Both the position numbers and the translations under genes were made by a program. A stretch of 64,000 nt of DNA. Source: Campylobacter coli 76339. GTDB lineage: Bacteria; Campylobacterota; Campylobacteria; Campylobacterales; Campylobacteraceae. The notes beneath the pieces are model-generated. The model saw only the letters and a list, made by a program, of their open reading frames with translations. It searched no databases and was not told the origin of the DNA. The stretch is from positions 479,770 through 543,769 of the forward strand of contig HG326877.1 in NCBI GenBank assembly GCA_000470055.1, given 5' to 3'. Positions 37,187 through 45,741 of the stretch are shown here, in pieces. Numbering within the stretch: position 1 is the stretch's first letter; every line of letters starts with the position of its first letter.

Positions 37187-37206
37187 AAGCCCGAAAATGG
37201 GCTTTT
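37185..37206. terminator. Bidirectional terminator between the ABC exporter and cgb
   Basis: An 8-bp stem AAAAGCCC/GGGCTTTT with loop GAAAAT that overlaps the exporter stop codon. T-rich tails on both strands (TTATTATTTTT on plus) suit the convergent genes. Confidence 0.8.
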
Positions 37207-37207
37207 A

Positions 37208-37630
37208 TTATTTTTCGTAAAGCTTTTTTTCTATATCTATATAAAATTCAGCGATTTTTCCATAAGCAATTTCCCAAGCTTTAAGTGTTGCTTCATCAGG
37301 GTTTAAAAGATTTTTGATTGCTTTTAAAAGGCAAGCTCCTACTATAGGATAATGCTCTTCTTTTACTCCTAAATTTACATGAGTTATGGCAACTTTATCT
37401 ACAAATGATCTCATGTTTTCTAAATTTTCTATATTTTTAGCTGCTGTTAAAATTGCCATAGCTAAGGCTTTTGGTTGTTCTCCAGATGCTTGTTTTTCCA
37501 TATTAAACATAGGTTTTACTTCAGGATAGTCATTAAACATTATTTTATAAAATTCTTTTGTTAAATCTTCTCCATTTTTTTGTAAAATAGGCACACAATC
37601 TTTGATAATTTGAATTTGTTCTTTTGTCAT
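37208..37630 (-). CDS. cgb: Single-domain hemoglobin Cgb
   Basis: A 140-residue globin that protects C. jejuni from nitric oxide by oxidising it to nitrate. The chain has the single-domain flavohemoglobin pattern: MTKEQIQIIKDCVPIL, the FYKIMFNDYPEVKPMFNME region (B-C helices), an E-helix with QPKALAMAILTAAKNI, the proximal His in ITHVNLGVKEEHY, and no reductase domain. Expression is controlled by the Crp-family regulator NssR, encoded elsewhere. It lies directly after dmsD but has its own promoter. Confidence 0.95.
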   Translation of the reverse strand: MTKEQIQIIKDCVPILQKNGEDLTKEFYKIMFNDYPEVKPMFNMEKQASGEQPKALAMAILTAAKNIENLENMRSFVDKVAITHVNLGVKEEHYPIVGACLLKAIKNLLNPDEATLKAWEIAYGKIAEFYIDIEKKLYEK

Positions 37631-37634
37631 AGTT

Positions 37635-37701
37635 TCTCCTTTTTGAACATAAAAAAGATATTTTACATCCCAAAAAGGAGAAAAAAATTGATTTGTGTTA
37701 A
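37635..37701 (-). promoter_or_regulatory. cgb: cgb promoter with a putative NssR site and an inverted repeat around the ribosome site
   Basis: On the minus strand TTAACACAAATCAA (37688-37701) resembles the NssR half-site pattern TTAAC-N4-GTTAA, with the second arm imperfect. A -10-like TAAAAT is at 37660-37665, which puts the site about 41 bases before the likely start of transcription, a class II activator position. The site overlaps the dmsD stop codon. An exact 11-bp inverted repeat pairs CAAAAAGGAGA (the cgb ribosome site) with TCTCCTTTTTG (arms 37635-37645 and 37671-37681). Confidence 0.5.
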
Positions 37702-38255
37702 AATTCTGTATTGAGATGATTAAAAAAATCTTGCATTAACATTGCCAATGCTTTGTAAAAGTCTGTTTCAGCTTTGTTAATAATATCTAAACTCCATATA
37801 TTAAACCAAGGTAAAAATTCTTTATTTAGAAATTCTTTTAAAATCTCATTATTTTTAGCTGTGATTAAATACTGTATAAATAAAAGTTCATTGATAGCAC
37901 TATCTGCAGGTTCATCATGCAGATAAGTTAAAAAATCATTTTGATGAAAAATGCTTTTTACTTTATCGGAATTACACGAATAAATTTCCTTACTTTTATC
38001 CAAATAAAAAGAAGCAAAAGGAGGCGCTTTTACAAAATCTATACTGCTTAAAAATAAATTTGTAAAATCACATCCTATTGTTTTATCATCTTCATTTGAA
38101 TTGATTAAAAGATCTAAAGCCTTTTGTTGTAAAGGACTGTCGTTTTTTAAAAACCATTTTTGCCAGAAATTTTCTTTTTTAAGTTTTTCTAGCAAAAAAT
38201 GATCAGGGGGATTTTGCAAAAAATTGATAAAAATATTTATTGCTAATTTTTGCAT
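37698..38255 (-). CDS. dmsD: Molybdoenzyme chaperone, TorD/DmsD family
   Basis: Cytoplasmic chaperone that binds the twin-arginine leader of DmsA and helps cofactor loading before export. The 185-residue all-helical protein shows CDFTNLFLSS, the APPFASFYLD segment (family Y-x-S-x-Y-x), the hinge YLHDEPADSAINELLFIQYL and LPWFNIWS. It is the last gene of dmsABCD, and its ATG abuts the dmsC stop. Similarity to the family is moderate, as usual for these chaperones. Confidence 0.83.
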   Translation of the reverse strand: MQKLAINIFINFLQNPPDHFLLEKLKKENFWQKWFLKNDSPLQQKALDLLINSNEDDKTIGCDFTNLFLSSIDFVKAPPFASFYLDKSKEIYSCNSDKVKSIFHQNDFLTYLHDEPADSAINELLFIQYLITAKNNEILKEFLNKEFLPWFNIWSLDIINKAETDFYKALAMLMQDFFNHLNTEF

Positions 38256-39121
38256 TAAAAATGCCCCAGCATGATTTGTGTACTAATAAGCCCGTAAAAG
38301 AGCATTCTTGTAGCAAATACGCCTAGTAATGCAGATACCAAAGCAAAATATGCGAAAAATTTGCTTTTAAATTTTTCATGCAAATAATTATGCAAATACC
38401 AAGTAACAATACCTAAACCTAAAAATGCAAAAGAAAGAGATATAAACCATATATAAGCTCCGCCTAAAAGCTCAAAAGGATTTACAAGCCCCATGATCCA
38501 AGTTTGTCCTACATGCAAGGTTTGTAAAACAATAGCAGTACTTAAAAGTCCTATGCCTATAAGCCCTGCAAAAAATGACATTTTTCTTTCATGTTCGCTA
38601 TCTTCAAAAAAACAATAATAAACAATTGCTCCTAAAAATATAGCACTAGCGAAAAAATAGAGCAGGGTGATTTTAAAATTCCAAGTAGGAACGCTATCTT
38701 GCATAGAACCATAAGCACCACTCATGAAAAATAATCCTAGAATTCCACAAATTAAAGTTAAAAATAAAATCCATTTTTCAGCTTTGATATAAAGTAAAAA
38801 TCCTAAAGCACAAACCAAACCAATGAATAAAATTTCATTATTCATCCAGCCTATATGCCATTCGTTATTGGCATAAAACATACCCATTCTGTTTAAAACA
38901 TTAAAAATATGACTTATATCGTTGAGGTGAAATAGTGAAGGAATGAAAGCTATAATCATGCCTATCCCTAAGAAAAGCCCAAAAGATTTTAAATTTGTAT
39001 TGTTTTTATAGCCGTTTAAAAAAGCAGGTGCATAAACTAGGCTAAGCCCTATAATAGCTTGAGCTAAAATGGTAAAAAGTACTAAAGGCATTTCGCTTAA
39101 AATATGACTAAATGATGTCAT
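38255..39121 (-). CDS. dmsC: DMSO reductase membrane anchor DmsC
   Basis: Anchors DmsAB to the inner membrane and oxidises menaquinol. The 288-residue protein has about eight hydrophobic segments, starting with SHILSEMPLVLFTILAQAIIGL, and the His-containing loops of the DmsC family. It overlaps dmsB by 14 bases. The gene context, dmsB before it and dmsD after it, supports the assignment more than sequence alone. Confidence 0.85.
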   Translation of the reverse strand: MTSFSHILSEMPLVLFTILAQAIIGLSLVYAPAFLNGYKNNTNLKSFGLFLGIGMIIAFIPSLFHLNDISHIFNVLNRMGMFYANNEWHIGWMNNEILFIGLVCALGFLLYIKAEKWILFLTLICGILGLFFMSGAYGSMQDSVPTWNFKITLLYFFASAIFLGAIVYYCFFEDSEHERKMSFFAGLIGIGLLSTAIVLQTLHVGQTWIMGLVNPFELLGGAYIWFISLSFAFLGLGIVTWYLHNYLHEKFKSKFFAYFALVSALLGVFATRMLFYGLISTQIMLGHF

Positions 39122-39764
39122 TTTTTACTCCTTGATAGTTTTGTGGCAAATGAAAAATTGCACTTTTATTTCCTGAAGGTAGGGTGTGTTTTTCAGGAAC
39201 TATACATAAGTTTGGATGTGTTACGCTAGCATCTGGAAGCGGTGTTACAGAAGCAAGATTTCCGTATTTATCTCTTAGCTTGGTGATATCTCCTGCTTCT
39301 AAAGCCCTAAATGGACAAGAATCCACGCAAATCGGATTTTTACCTTCTTTTAGTCTATCATAACAACCATCGCATTTGCTCATATGTCCTGTTTCGTGGT
39401 TAAATTGTGGTGCTCCATAAGGACAAGCCATAGCACAAGCCTTACAGCCTATACACATACTGTCTTCTACTATCACTATGCCCCATTTTACCTTCATGGT
39501 TGCACCCGTTGGACAAGCTTTCAAGCAAGATGGGTTAGAGCAGTGATTGCATGATATAGAAGTGTAATAAGCAAAAGCATTTTGCTCATAGCTTCCATCG
39601 TTTTTGCAAGTCCAGTTTCCCCCTTCGGTTTCAAATACACGGCGGAAGTTAACCCCTACAGGCATATCTTTATAATCCTTGCAAGATAATGAGCAGGTTC
39701 TACAACCTACACACTTGCTTTGATCTAACATAAAGCCAAATTGTGAATTTTCTTCTAATTTCAT
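39108..39764 (-). CDS. dmsB: DMSO reductase iron-sulfur subunit DmsB
   Basis: Electron-transfer subunit with four [4Fe-4S] clusters. The 218-residue chain has cysteine groups CVGCRTCSLSC, CNHCSNPSCLKACP, CIGCKACAMACP and CDGCYDRL/CVDSCP, one group per cluster. It passes electrons from DmsC to DmsA. No own signal peptide is seen; DmsB is exported with DmsA. It starts 9 bases after dmsA. Confidence 0.93.
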   Translation of the reverse strand: MKLEENSQFGFMLDQSKCVGCRTCSLSCKDYKDMPVGVNFRRVFETEGGNWTCKNDGSYEQNAFAYYTSISCNHCSNPSCLKACPTGATMKVKWGIVIVEDSMCIGCKACAMACPYGAPQFNHETGHMSKCDGCYDRLKEGKNPICVDSCPFRALEAGDITKLRDKYGNLASVTPLPDASVTHPNLCIVPEKHTLPSGNKSAIFHLPQNYQGVKNDII

Positions 39765-39773
39765 ATTATCTCC

Positions 39774-42176
39774 TTAAGCTTTTGCGATTTCAACTAAGAT
39801 AGAATGTTGTCCATTCCCTTTGGATATAGCAGTTGGTTCTAAACTTGCAAGTGAATTTACACAAGTTCCTACATCAATACCATTTTCGTATTTTGCCCAA
39901 GCACCTTGAGAAGTAACTGCACATCCAGGTACAACCCTTGTGGTTACTTTAGCTATACCTTCTAAGACACCAAGATCGTTTCTTACTCTGATTTTATCTC
40001 CTGTTTTGATATCTCTATCATGAGCATCTAGAGTGTTGATCCAAATTTCTTGAGGGTTGGTTTCTCTAATTACCGGAATTTCCCAGAAGCTTGAGTGCGT
40101 TCTACCCTTGTAGTGATAGCCAAAAAATTGTAGAGGGTATTTTTTTCTTAAAGGATCCAAAGCCCCTTCTCTTTGGCTTTCGTAAACAGGAATTGGAACG
40201 ATTTGTTGTCCTTCTCTTAATTTCCATGTTTTTTGCATAGTGGCTAGTTTGGTACTATAAATTTCAATCTTGCCTGTTGGAGTTTGAAGTGGATTTTTTA
40301 CCGGATCTTCAATGAAAGTTCTTAAGGCAACATTAGGTTCAATCGGTTCAAATCTAACCACGCCTTTAGCAGTCATTTCTTCAAAGCTTGGTAAAATAGG
40401 ATTATTTTTTCTACTTTCTTCATATAGATATTTGAGCCATTCTTTTTGTGTGCGTCCTTCTGTAAACTGCCCTTCTAATCCTAAGCGTTTAGAAAGTTCT
40501 GTACACATTTCATATATGGTTTTACATTCTCCAACCGGTTCGATTGCTTTTTGACAATAAACAATATAAGGTCTGTTACTATAATATCCAGAACTTGGAA
40601 GCAAGAAATCTTCTTGTTCTAGTGTTGTTGCATCCGGTAAAATATAATCAGCATAATTATTTGAAGGTGTTCTAGTAACATTAACATCTACTATACATTC
40701 ACAAAGACTTTCGTCACTTAAAATGCGATCAACTTCTTTAATGGTGCTGTGTTGGTTAGTTAAACAGTTTCCGGATATATTAAATATAAATTTAATATTT
40801 TGTTTGAGTTGATCTGTGCCGCGTATCCCATCGCTCAAGGCTGTCATTTCTTTTCCACGAACGATAGCGTCTGTATATAAGAAACAAGGTATAGAATCTT
40901 TGATAGGATTTTGACAAGGAATGGTTTTGATATCATAAACTTTGCTTGATCCTGTTCTTGCGCCCGTGTTTCCCCCTAGTTGTCCAATGCTACCTATCAT
41001 ACAGGCCAAAAGTGCGATTGATCTTGCATTTTGTTCTCCATTAGAGTGTCTTTGAGGTCCCCAACCTTGTTCGATAAAGCATGGTTTTACCGAAGCAATT
41101 TCTATAGCTAATTGAACGATTTTTTTAGCAGGAATTTTAGTGATTTTACTTGCCCATTCAGGGGTTTTTTCTATTCCATCGCTTAAACCTAGAACATAGC
41201 TTTCATAGCTTGAATTTTTCGGTGCATCTTTAGGTAGAGTATGTTCACTAAAACCTATAGTATAGGTATCTAAGAATTTACGATCAAGAAGATTTTCTTT
41301 AATCATAACATAAGCAAATGCCGCAATCAATGCTGCATCAGTTCCTGGAGCGATAGGAACCCACTCATCACAATGTCCTATCATAGAGTCATTATATCTT
41401 GGATCGATATGTATAACCCTACAACCACTTTCTTCTAAGGCTTTTTGGTAGGCATAGCCTACGCCACCTCCACCCATTCTAGTCTCTACATGATTAGCTC
41501 CAAAAAATACAGCTAGTTTTGCGTGTCTTAAAGTAGCGATATCGCTAGCTGGAGTCCCGCCATCTCCTGAAGAGTCAGATAAAGGTGCTCCTCCATAGAA
41601 AAAGTTCATACCCTGTGAAATTTGAGCCGTAGAATAAGAGTTGTGATAATTTAAATATCCGCCATATAAACTTAAAAGTCTTGCAAAAGGAGATAAGTAT
41701 CCATAGCAATTTCCTAAAACCGAACCAAAAGTTCCCGTAGAATAAGTCATGAAAAATGCTTCATTGCCATATTTTTCTTTTACTTCTTTCATTTTAGCAG
41801 CAATTTCATCAAAAGCTTGCTCCCAAGAAATAGGTACAAATTTACCTTCTCCTCTTTTGCCTACTCTTTTTAAAGGTCTTTTAAGACGGTTTGCATCATA
41901 AACCTTATATCTTGAACTTCTACCTCTTACACAGGCTCTTACTTGTCTTTTATCAAAGCTGTCATCGCCCTCATCATCGGTGCTTACATATTTGATAACT
42001 CCATCTTGAACATGTGCTTTTACAGGGCATTTTGTTCCGCAATTTACATTACATCCCGCCCATTTGCTTACTATGGGAGAAGTTTTTAGCATGTTAGCAC
42101 TAAGATTTACAGGACTTAATGCCAAGGTGCCAAATAAAGAACTCCATTTTAAGAAATCTCTTCTTTTTTGCTGCAT
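39774..42176 (-). CDS. dmsA: DMSO/TMAO reductase catalytic subunit DmsA
   Basis: Periplasmic molybdopterin enzyme that reduces S- or N-oxides as anaerobic electron acceptors. The 800-residue protein opens with a twin-arginine leader (KRRDFLKW, Arg5-Arg6). The [4Fe-4S] ligands are Cys42, Cys46, Cys50 and Cys82. The DmsA-type motif RACVRGRSSRYKVYDANRLK is present, and the presumed molybdenum ligand is Ser182 (SYSTAQI). The C-terminal domain ends in AISKGNGQHSILVEIAKA. Serine at the metal position separates it from formate dehydrogenase (Cys/Sec) and nitrate reductase (Asp/Cys). Confidence 0.93.
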   Translation of the reverse strand: MQQKRRDFLKWSSLFGTLALSPVNLSANMLKTSPIVSKWAGCNVNCGTKCPVKAHVQDGVIKYVSTDDEGDDSFDKRQVRACVRGRSSRYKVYDANRLKRPLKRVGKRGEGKFVPISWEQAFDEIAAKMKEVKEKYGNEAFFMTYSTGTFGSVLGNCYGYLSPFARLLSLYGGYLNYHNSYSTAQISQGMNFFYGGAPLSDSSGDGGTPASDIATLRHAKLAVFFGANHVETRMGGGGVGYAYQKALEESGCRVIHIDPRYNDSMIGHCDEWVPIAPGTDAALIAAFAYVMIKENLLDRKFLDTYTIGFSEHTLPKDAPKNSSYESYVLGLSDGIEKTPEWASKITKIPAKKIVQLAIEIASVKPCFIEQGWGPQRHSNGEQNARSIALLACMIGSIGQLGGNTGARTGSSKVYDIKTIPCQNPIKDSIPCFLYTDAIVRGKEMTALSDGIRGTDQLKQNIKFIFNISGNCLTNQHSTIKEVDRILSDESLCECIVDVNVTRTPSNNYADYILPDATTLEQEDFLLPSSGYYSNRPYIVYCQKAIEPVGECKTIYEMCTELSKRLGLEGQFTEGRTQKEWLKYLYEESRKNNPILPSFEEMTAKGVVRFEPIEPNVALRTFIEDPVKNPLQTPTGKIEIYSTKLATMQKTWKLREGQQIVPIPVYESQREGALDPLRKKYPLQFFGYHYKGRTHSSFWEIPVIRETNPQEIWINTLDAHDRDIKTGDKIRVRNDLGVLEGIAKVTTRVVPGCAVTSQGAWAKYENGIDVGTCVNSLASLEPTAISKGNGQHSILVEIAKA

Positions 42177-42477
42177 TTTTTCTCCTTATTTGGAAATTGT
42201 ATATTTTTTATTTCATTATATATAAAAAAATAATTTATTTCAATTAAATTTAAGAGTTAAAAAGTCCTAAATATAGGCTTTAGAATGAATTTTTCGTTGA
42301 TTAAACTCAGTGTAAAAATATAAAATTTGAATAATATTAAATATAAATTTTTATAAAATAAATGATAAATATAAATTTGTCACTCATGCAATTCAAATTT
42401 ATCCCCCTATAGGGCTTGTGGCTTCTTGTTTTTTATTTTATAATTTTTTTAATCTTAAAAATTTTGAGGAGTTGCAA
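42177..42477. promoter_or_regulatory. Divergent control region between dmsA and nikZ
   Basis: No gene is seen in these 301 bases. On the minus strand TATAAT at 42215-42220 and a GGAGA ribosome site serve dmsA. On the plus strand TATAAT at 42439-42444 serves nikZ, giving a leader of about 27 bases. A GC-rich perfect palindrome CCCTATAGGG (42405-42414) stands out in the AT-rich sequence, close to the -35 position of the nikZ promoter. Confidence 0.5.
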
Positions 42478-44016
42478 GTGTTTAGATGGTTTATTTTACT
42501 GTTTTTATTGTTTTTTAATCTTGAGGCTAAAATTCCAAAAGATACTTTAATCGTAGCTGTGGAAAATGAAATTTCAAGGATAAATCCTGCATATAGTGAA
42601 GATCATGATGCGGTGATTAATCTTGTATTTTCAGGACTTACGCGTTTTGATGAGCATATGAATTTAAAGCCTGATTTAGCTGCGTCGTGGAATGTAAGCA
42701 AGGATGGGCTTAGCTATGATATCTTTTTGCGTGAAGATGTTTTGTGGCATGATGGAGTGAAATTTAGTGCCGATGATGTTAAATTCAGTCTTGAAGCTTT
42801 TAAAAATCCTAAAAATAATTCTTCAGTTTATGTGAATTTTGAAGACATTAAAAGTATAGAAATTTTAAATCCTTATCATCTTAAAATCACGCTTTCTAAA
42901 CCTTTTCCTGCATTTTTAGATGCTTTAAGTATAGGAATGCTTCCTAAGCATTTACTTAGTAATAAAGACTTAAATACTGCTTCTTTTAATCAAAATCCCA
43001 TAGGCACAGGTCCTTATAAATTTGTAAAATGGAAAAAGGGCGAATATGTAGAGTTTAAAGCCAATGAGAATTTTTATCTTGCAAAAGTAAAAACTCCAAG
43101 ACTCATCATCAAACATATTTTTGATCCTTCAGTTGCAAGTGTAGAGCTTAAAAATGGCAAAATTGATGCGGCTTTGATCGATGTTTCTTTATTGAATATT
43201 TTTAAAAAGGATGAAAAGTTTAAGATTTTGCGCGAAAGATCTGCTGATTATAGAGCTTTAATGTTTAATTTAGATAATGAATTTTTAAAAGATATTCAAA
43301 TAAGAAAGGCTTTAAATTATGCTGTTGATAAGCAAAGTATAGTTAAAAATCTTTTGCACGATTATGGTTTTGTAGCCAATCATCCTTTAGAGCGTTCGTG
43401 GGCGGATTCTAAAGCTTTTAAAACTTATGAATACAATCCTAAAAAAGCTCAAGATTTGATTTTGGCTTTAGGTTTTAAGAAAAATGATGAGGGTATTTTT
43501 GAAAAAGATGGCAAGATTTTAGAATTTGAAATTTGGACCATGAGCAATGATCCTCTAAGGGTGAGTTTGGCAGGAATTTTACAAAGTGAGTTTAAAAAAA
43601 TAGGAGTTATAGCTAAGGTTGTAGCAAAGCCTGCGGGCAGTTTTGATTATTCTAAAGTAGATAGTTTTTTAGTGGGTTGGGGAAGTCCTTTAGATCCTGA
43701 TTTTCACACCTTTAGAGTGTTTGAAAGTTCGCAAGATAGCGCCTTAAATAATGAGGGTTGGAATTTTGGACATTATCATGATAAAAAGGTAGATATAGCC
43801 TTGCAAAAAGCTAGAAATACTTTAAATTTGGAAGAGCGTAAAAAGTATTATAAAGAATTTATTGATGCTTTGTATGAAAATCCTCCTTTTATTTTTCTAA
43901 CTTATCTTGATTTTGCTTTAGTTTATAATGCTAAGCTTGAGGGTGTTAAAGCAAGGAATTTAGGCCATCATGGAGTAGGTTTTACTTGGAATATTTATGA
44001 GTGGAGTAAAAAATAG
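42478..44016 (+). CDS. nikZ: Nickel ABC transporter, periplasmic binding protein NikZ
   Basis: Binds nickel (probably as a complex) in the periplasm. It has a family 5 (peptide/nickel) solute-binding fold of about 512 residues. The GTG start is chosen because GAGGA lies 6-11 bases ahead and the start gives a signal peptide (WFILLFLLFFNLEA). An upstream ATG at 42418 precedes the promoter. Typical motifs are INPAYSEDHDAVINLVFSGL, YDIFLREDVLWHDGVKFSADDVKFS and GTGPYKFVKW. The nickel role rests on published work on this C. jejuni operon (NikZYXWV, needed for hydrogenase), recalled from memory; sequence alone would also allow dipeptides. Confidence 0.85.
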   Translation: MFRWFILLFLLFFNLEAKIPKDTLIVAVENEISRINPAYSEDHDAVINLVFSGLTRFDEHMNLKPDLAASWNVSKDGLSYDIFLREDVLWHDGVKFSADDVKFSLEAFKNPKNNSSVYVNFEDIKSIEILNPYHLKITLSKPFPAFLDALSIGMLPKHLLSNKDLNTASFNQNPIGTGPYKFVKWKKGEYVEFKANENFYLAKVKTPRLIIKHIFDPSVASVELKNGKIDAALIDVSLLNIFKKDEKFKILRERSADYRALMFNLDNEFLKDIQIRKALNYAVDKQSIVKNLLHDYGFVANHPLERSWADSKAFKTYEYNPKKAQDLILALGFKKNDEGIFEKDGKILEFEIWTMSNDPLRVSLAGILQSEFKKIGVIAKVVAKPAGSFDYSKVDSFLVGWGSPLDPDFHTFRVFESSQDSALNNEGWNFGHYHDKKVDIALQKARNTLNLEERKKYYKEFIDALYENPPFIFLTYLDFALVYNAKLEGVKARNLGHHGVGFTWNIYEWSKK

Positions 44017-44960
44017 TGCTAAAACGCTTAGTTTTTAGTGTTTTTATCGCATTTTTTAGTACTTTTTTATGTTTTGTTTTACTTTATTTTAGCAAAGGCA
44101 GTGTAGCGTATGCAAATAAAGTCAATTCTCAAAGTAAGGAATTAGTTCAAAGAATAGAAGCAAATTTAGGGCTAGATAAGCCCTTGCTGGAGCAGTATCA
44201 AATTTGGCTTTTTAAGGCTTTAAAAGGAGATTTGGGTGTTTCTTTTTTAAGTGGGGAAAGTGTTTTAAAGCTCATTAAAGAAAGGATAGCAAATACCTTG
44301 ATTTTAAGCCTGAGTGCCTTAGTGCTTTTGTTTTTACTCAGTGTTTTTCTTGCTCTTTTGGGGCATTATTATAAAGAAAGTTTTATAGATAAATTAATCA
44401 CTTTTTTAGCCTTTAACTTTTTTGCTTTACCGCCTTTTGTTTTGGCTTTATTTTTTGTTTTGATTTTTGGAATTTTTTGGCAGGTTTTGCCTATAACAGG
44501 GACTAGCGATATAGGTTTTGAAGATGATTTTTTAAACCGCTTAGAACATCTTATTTTGCCGGTTTTAGTGCTTGTTTTATCGCACCTAGCTTTGTTTTTG
44601 CGCATAGCTAGAAATTGTATCAATGAAACTTTTTCGCAAATTTTTGTTCAAAATTTATACGCTAGAGCTTTAAGGGAAAAAGATATTTATTTTTTGGTTT
44701 TAAGATATTCTTTAAGCCCTATTATAGCTTATTTTGGAGGCAGTGCTTTAAGCTTTATGATGGGAACTTATGTGGTTGAGAGTGTTTTTGCTTATGAGGG
44801 TCTTGGGAGTTTGCTTTTTGAAAGCATTCTTTTTAAAGATTTTCCTATGGCTTTGGCTTTGATATTTTTTAGTGTTTTACTTGCTGCTTTTTTTACATTT
44901 TTAAGTGATGTTTTTGCTTGGATTTTAAATCCAAGATTAAAAAGGTTGAAATTTGTTTAA
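44016..44960 (+). CDS. nikY: Nickel ABC transporter permease NikY
   Basis: First of two inner-membrane permeases, with six spans in 314 residues and the DppB-type pattern (early NLGLDKPLLEQYQIWLFKALKGDLG and a cytoplasmic coupling loop ARALREKDIYFLVLRYSLSPI). The GTG start codon shares its first base with the last base of the nikZ TAG stop, so translation is coupled. Confidence 0.85.
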   Translation: MLKRLVFSVFIAFFSTFLCFVLLYFSKGSVAYANKVNSQSKELVQRIEANLGLDKPLLEQYQIWLFKALKGDLGVSFLSGESVLKLIKERIANTLILSLSALVLLFLLSVFLALLGHYYKESFIDKLITFLAFNFFALPPFVLALFFVLIFGIFWQVLPITGTSDIGFEDDFLNRLEHLILPVLVLVLSHLALFLRIARNCINETFSQIFVQNLYARALREKDIYFLVLRYSLSPIIAYFGGSALSFMMGTYVVESVFAYEGLGSLLFESILFKDFPMALALIFFSVLLAAFFTFLSDVFAWILNPRLKRLKFV

Positions 44961-45741
44961 GATAATACTTTTTCTTACGCCTTTAATGTTTTTGATTTTA
45001 GGTGCTTTGTTTGCGCCTTTATTGGCTCCTTTTGATGTTTTAGAAAGTCATTTGAATCATTTGCATCAAGCTCCTAATTTGACTTATTATCTAGGGACTG
45101 ATTTTTTAGGCAGAGATGTATTTTCGCGTTTGCTTTTTGCTTTGAGAATCTCTTTATTTATAGGAATTTGTAGTTCTTTTTTGTCTATATTTTTTGCTCT
45201 TTTTTATTTATTTTTAGCAAGATGTTTTTTTTATACTTTTTGGATGCGAATTTTAGATCTTTTTTTAGCTTTGCCTGCTTTTTTATTGATGATGTTTTTT
45301 CAAAGTTTTGTGGGTGTAAATATATTTTTAATGATTTTTTTAATCGCTTTAGTGCATTGGCCTTTTATAGCAAGGATTATAGAAAGCGAGCTAAAAAGAT
45401 TGGAAAATTTAGACTTTTATAAAGCAAGTATGGTGCTAGGAAGGACTAAATTTAGAGCTTTTTTTAAGGATTTATTGCCAGCTTTAAAATCTTTAATATT
45501 TGTTCTTTTTGTATTTAATATCATTCATGCCATAGCTACTGAAGCGACTTTGAGTTTTTTTGGCTTAGGACTTGGTTTTAATATACCGACTTTAGGAACC
45601 TTGTTAAACGAATCTTCAAAAGCTATTTTTATAGGTGCTTGGTGGATGATATTGTTTCCACTTTTAGCTCTTATGTTTTTATTCTTACCTCTTTTATGGC
45701 TTGGAAATTATTTGCAAAAAATCGGTGGAGTAAGATCTTGA
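44953..45741 (+). CDS. nikX: Nickel ABC transporter permease NikX
   Basis: Second permease, DppC-like, 262 residues with about five to six spans and the segment YYLGTDFLGRDVFSRLLFALR typical of the family. The start codon is TTG at 44953, overlapping the end of nikY by 8 bases. The coupling-loop YKASMVLGRTKFRAFFKDLLP matches the family. Confidence 0.83.
   Translation: MFKIILFLTPLMFLILGALFAPLLAPFDVLESHLNHLHQAPNLTYYLGTDFLGRDVFSRLLFALRISLFIGICSSFLSIFFALFYLFLARCFFYTFWMRILDLFLALPAFLLMMFFQSFVGVNIFLMIFLIALVHWPFIARIIESELKRLENLDFYKASMVLGRTKFRAFFKDLLPALKSLIFVLFVFNIIHAIATEATLSFFGLGLGFNIPTLGTLLNESSKAIFIGAWWMILFPLLALMFLFLPLLWLGNYLQKIGGVRS

Noticed and set aside
42418..42477. ATG at 42418 as the start of nikZ
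   Set aside because: It lies upstream of the likely -10 box (42439-42444) and has no ribosome site. GTG 42478 has GAGGA and yields a clean signal peptide.
45639..45737. Longer N-terminus of nikW inside nikX
   Set aside because: The extra residues are in a shadow frame of nikX; TTG 45738 overlaps the nikX stop and has a ribosome site.
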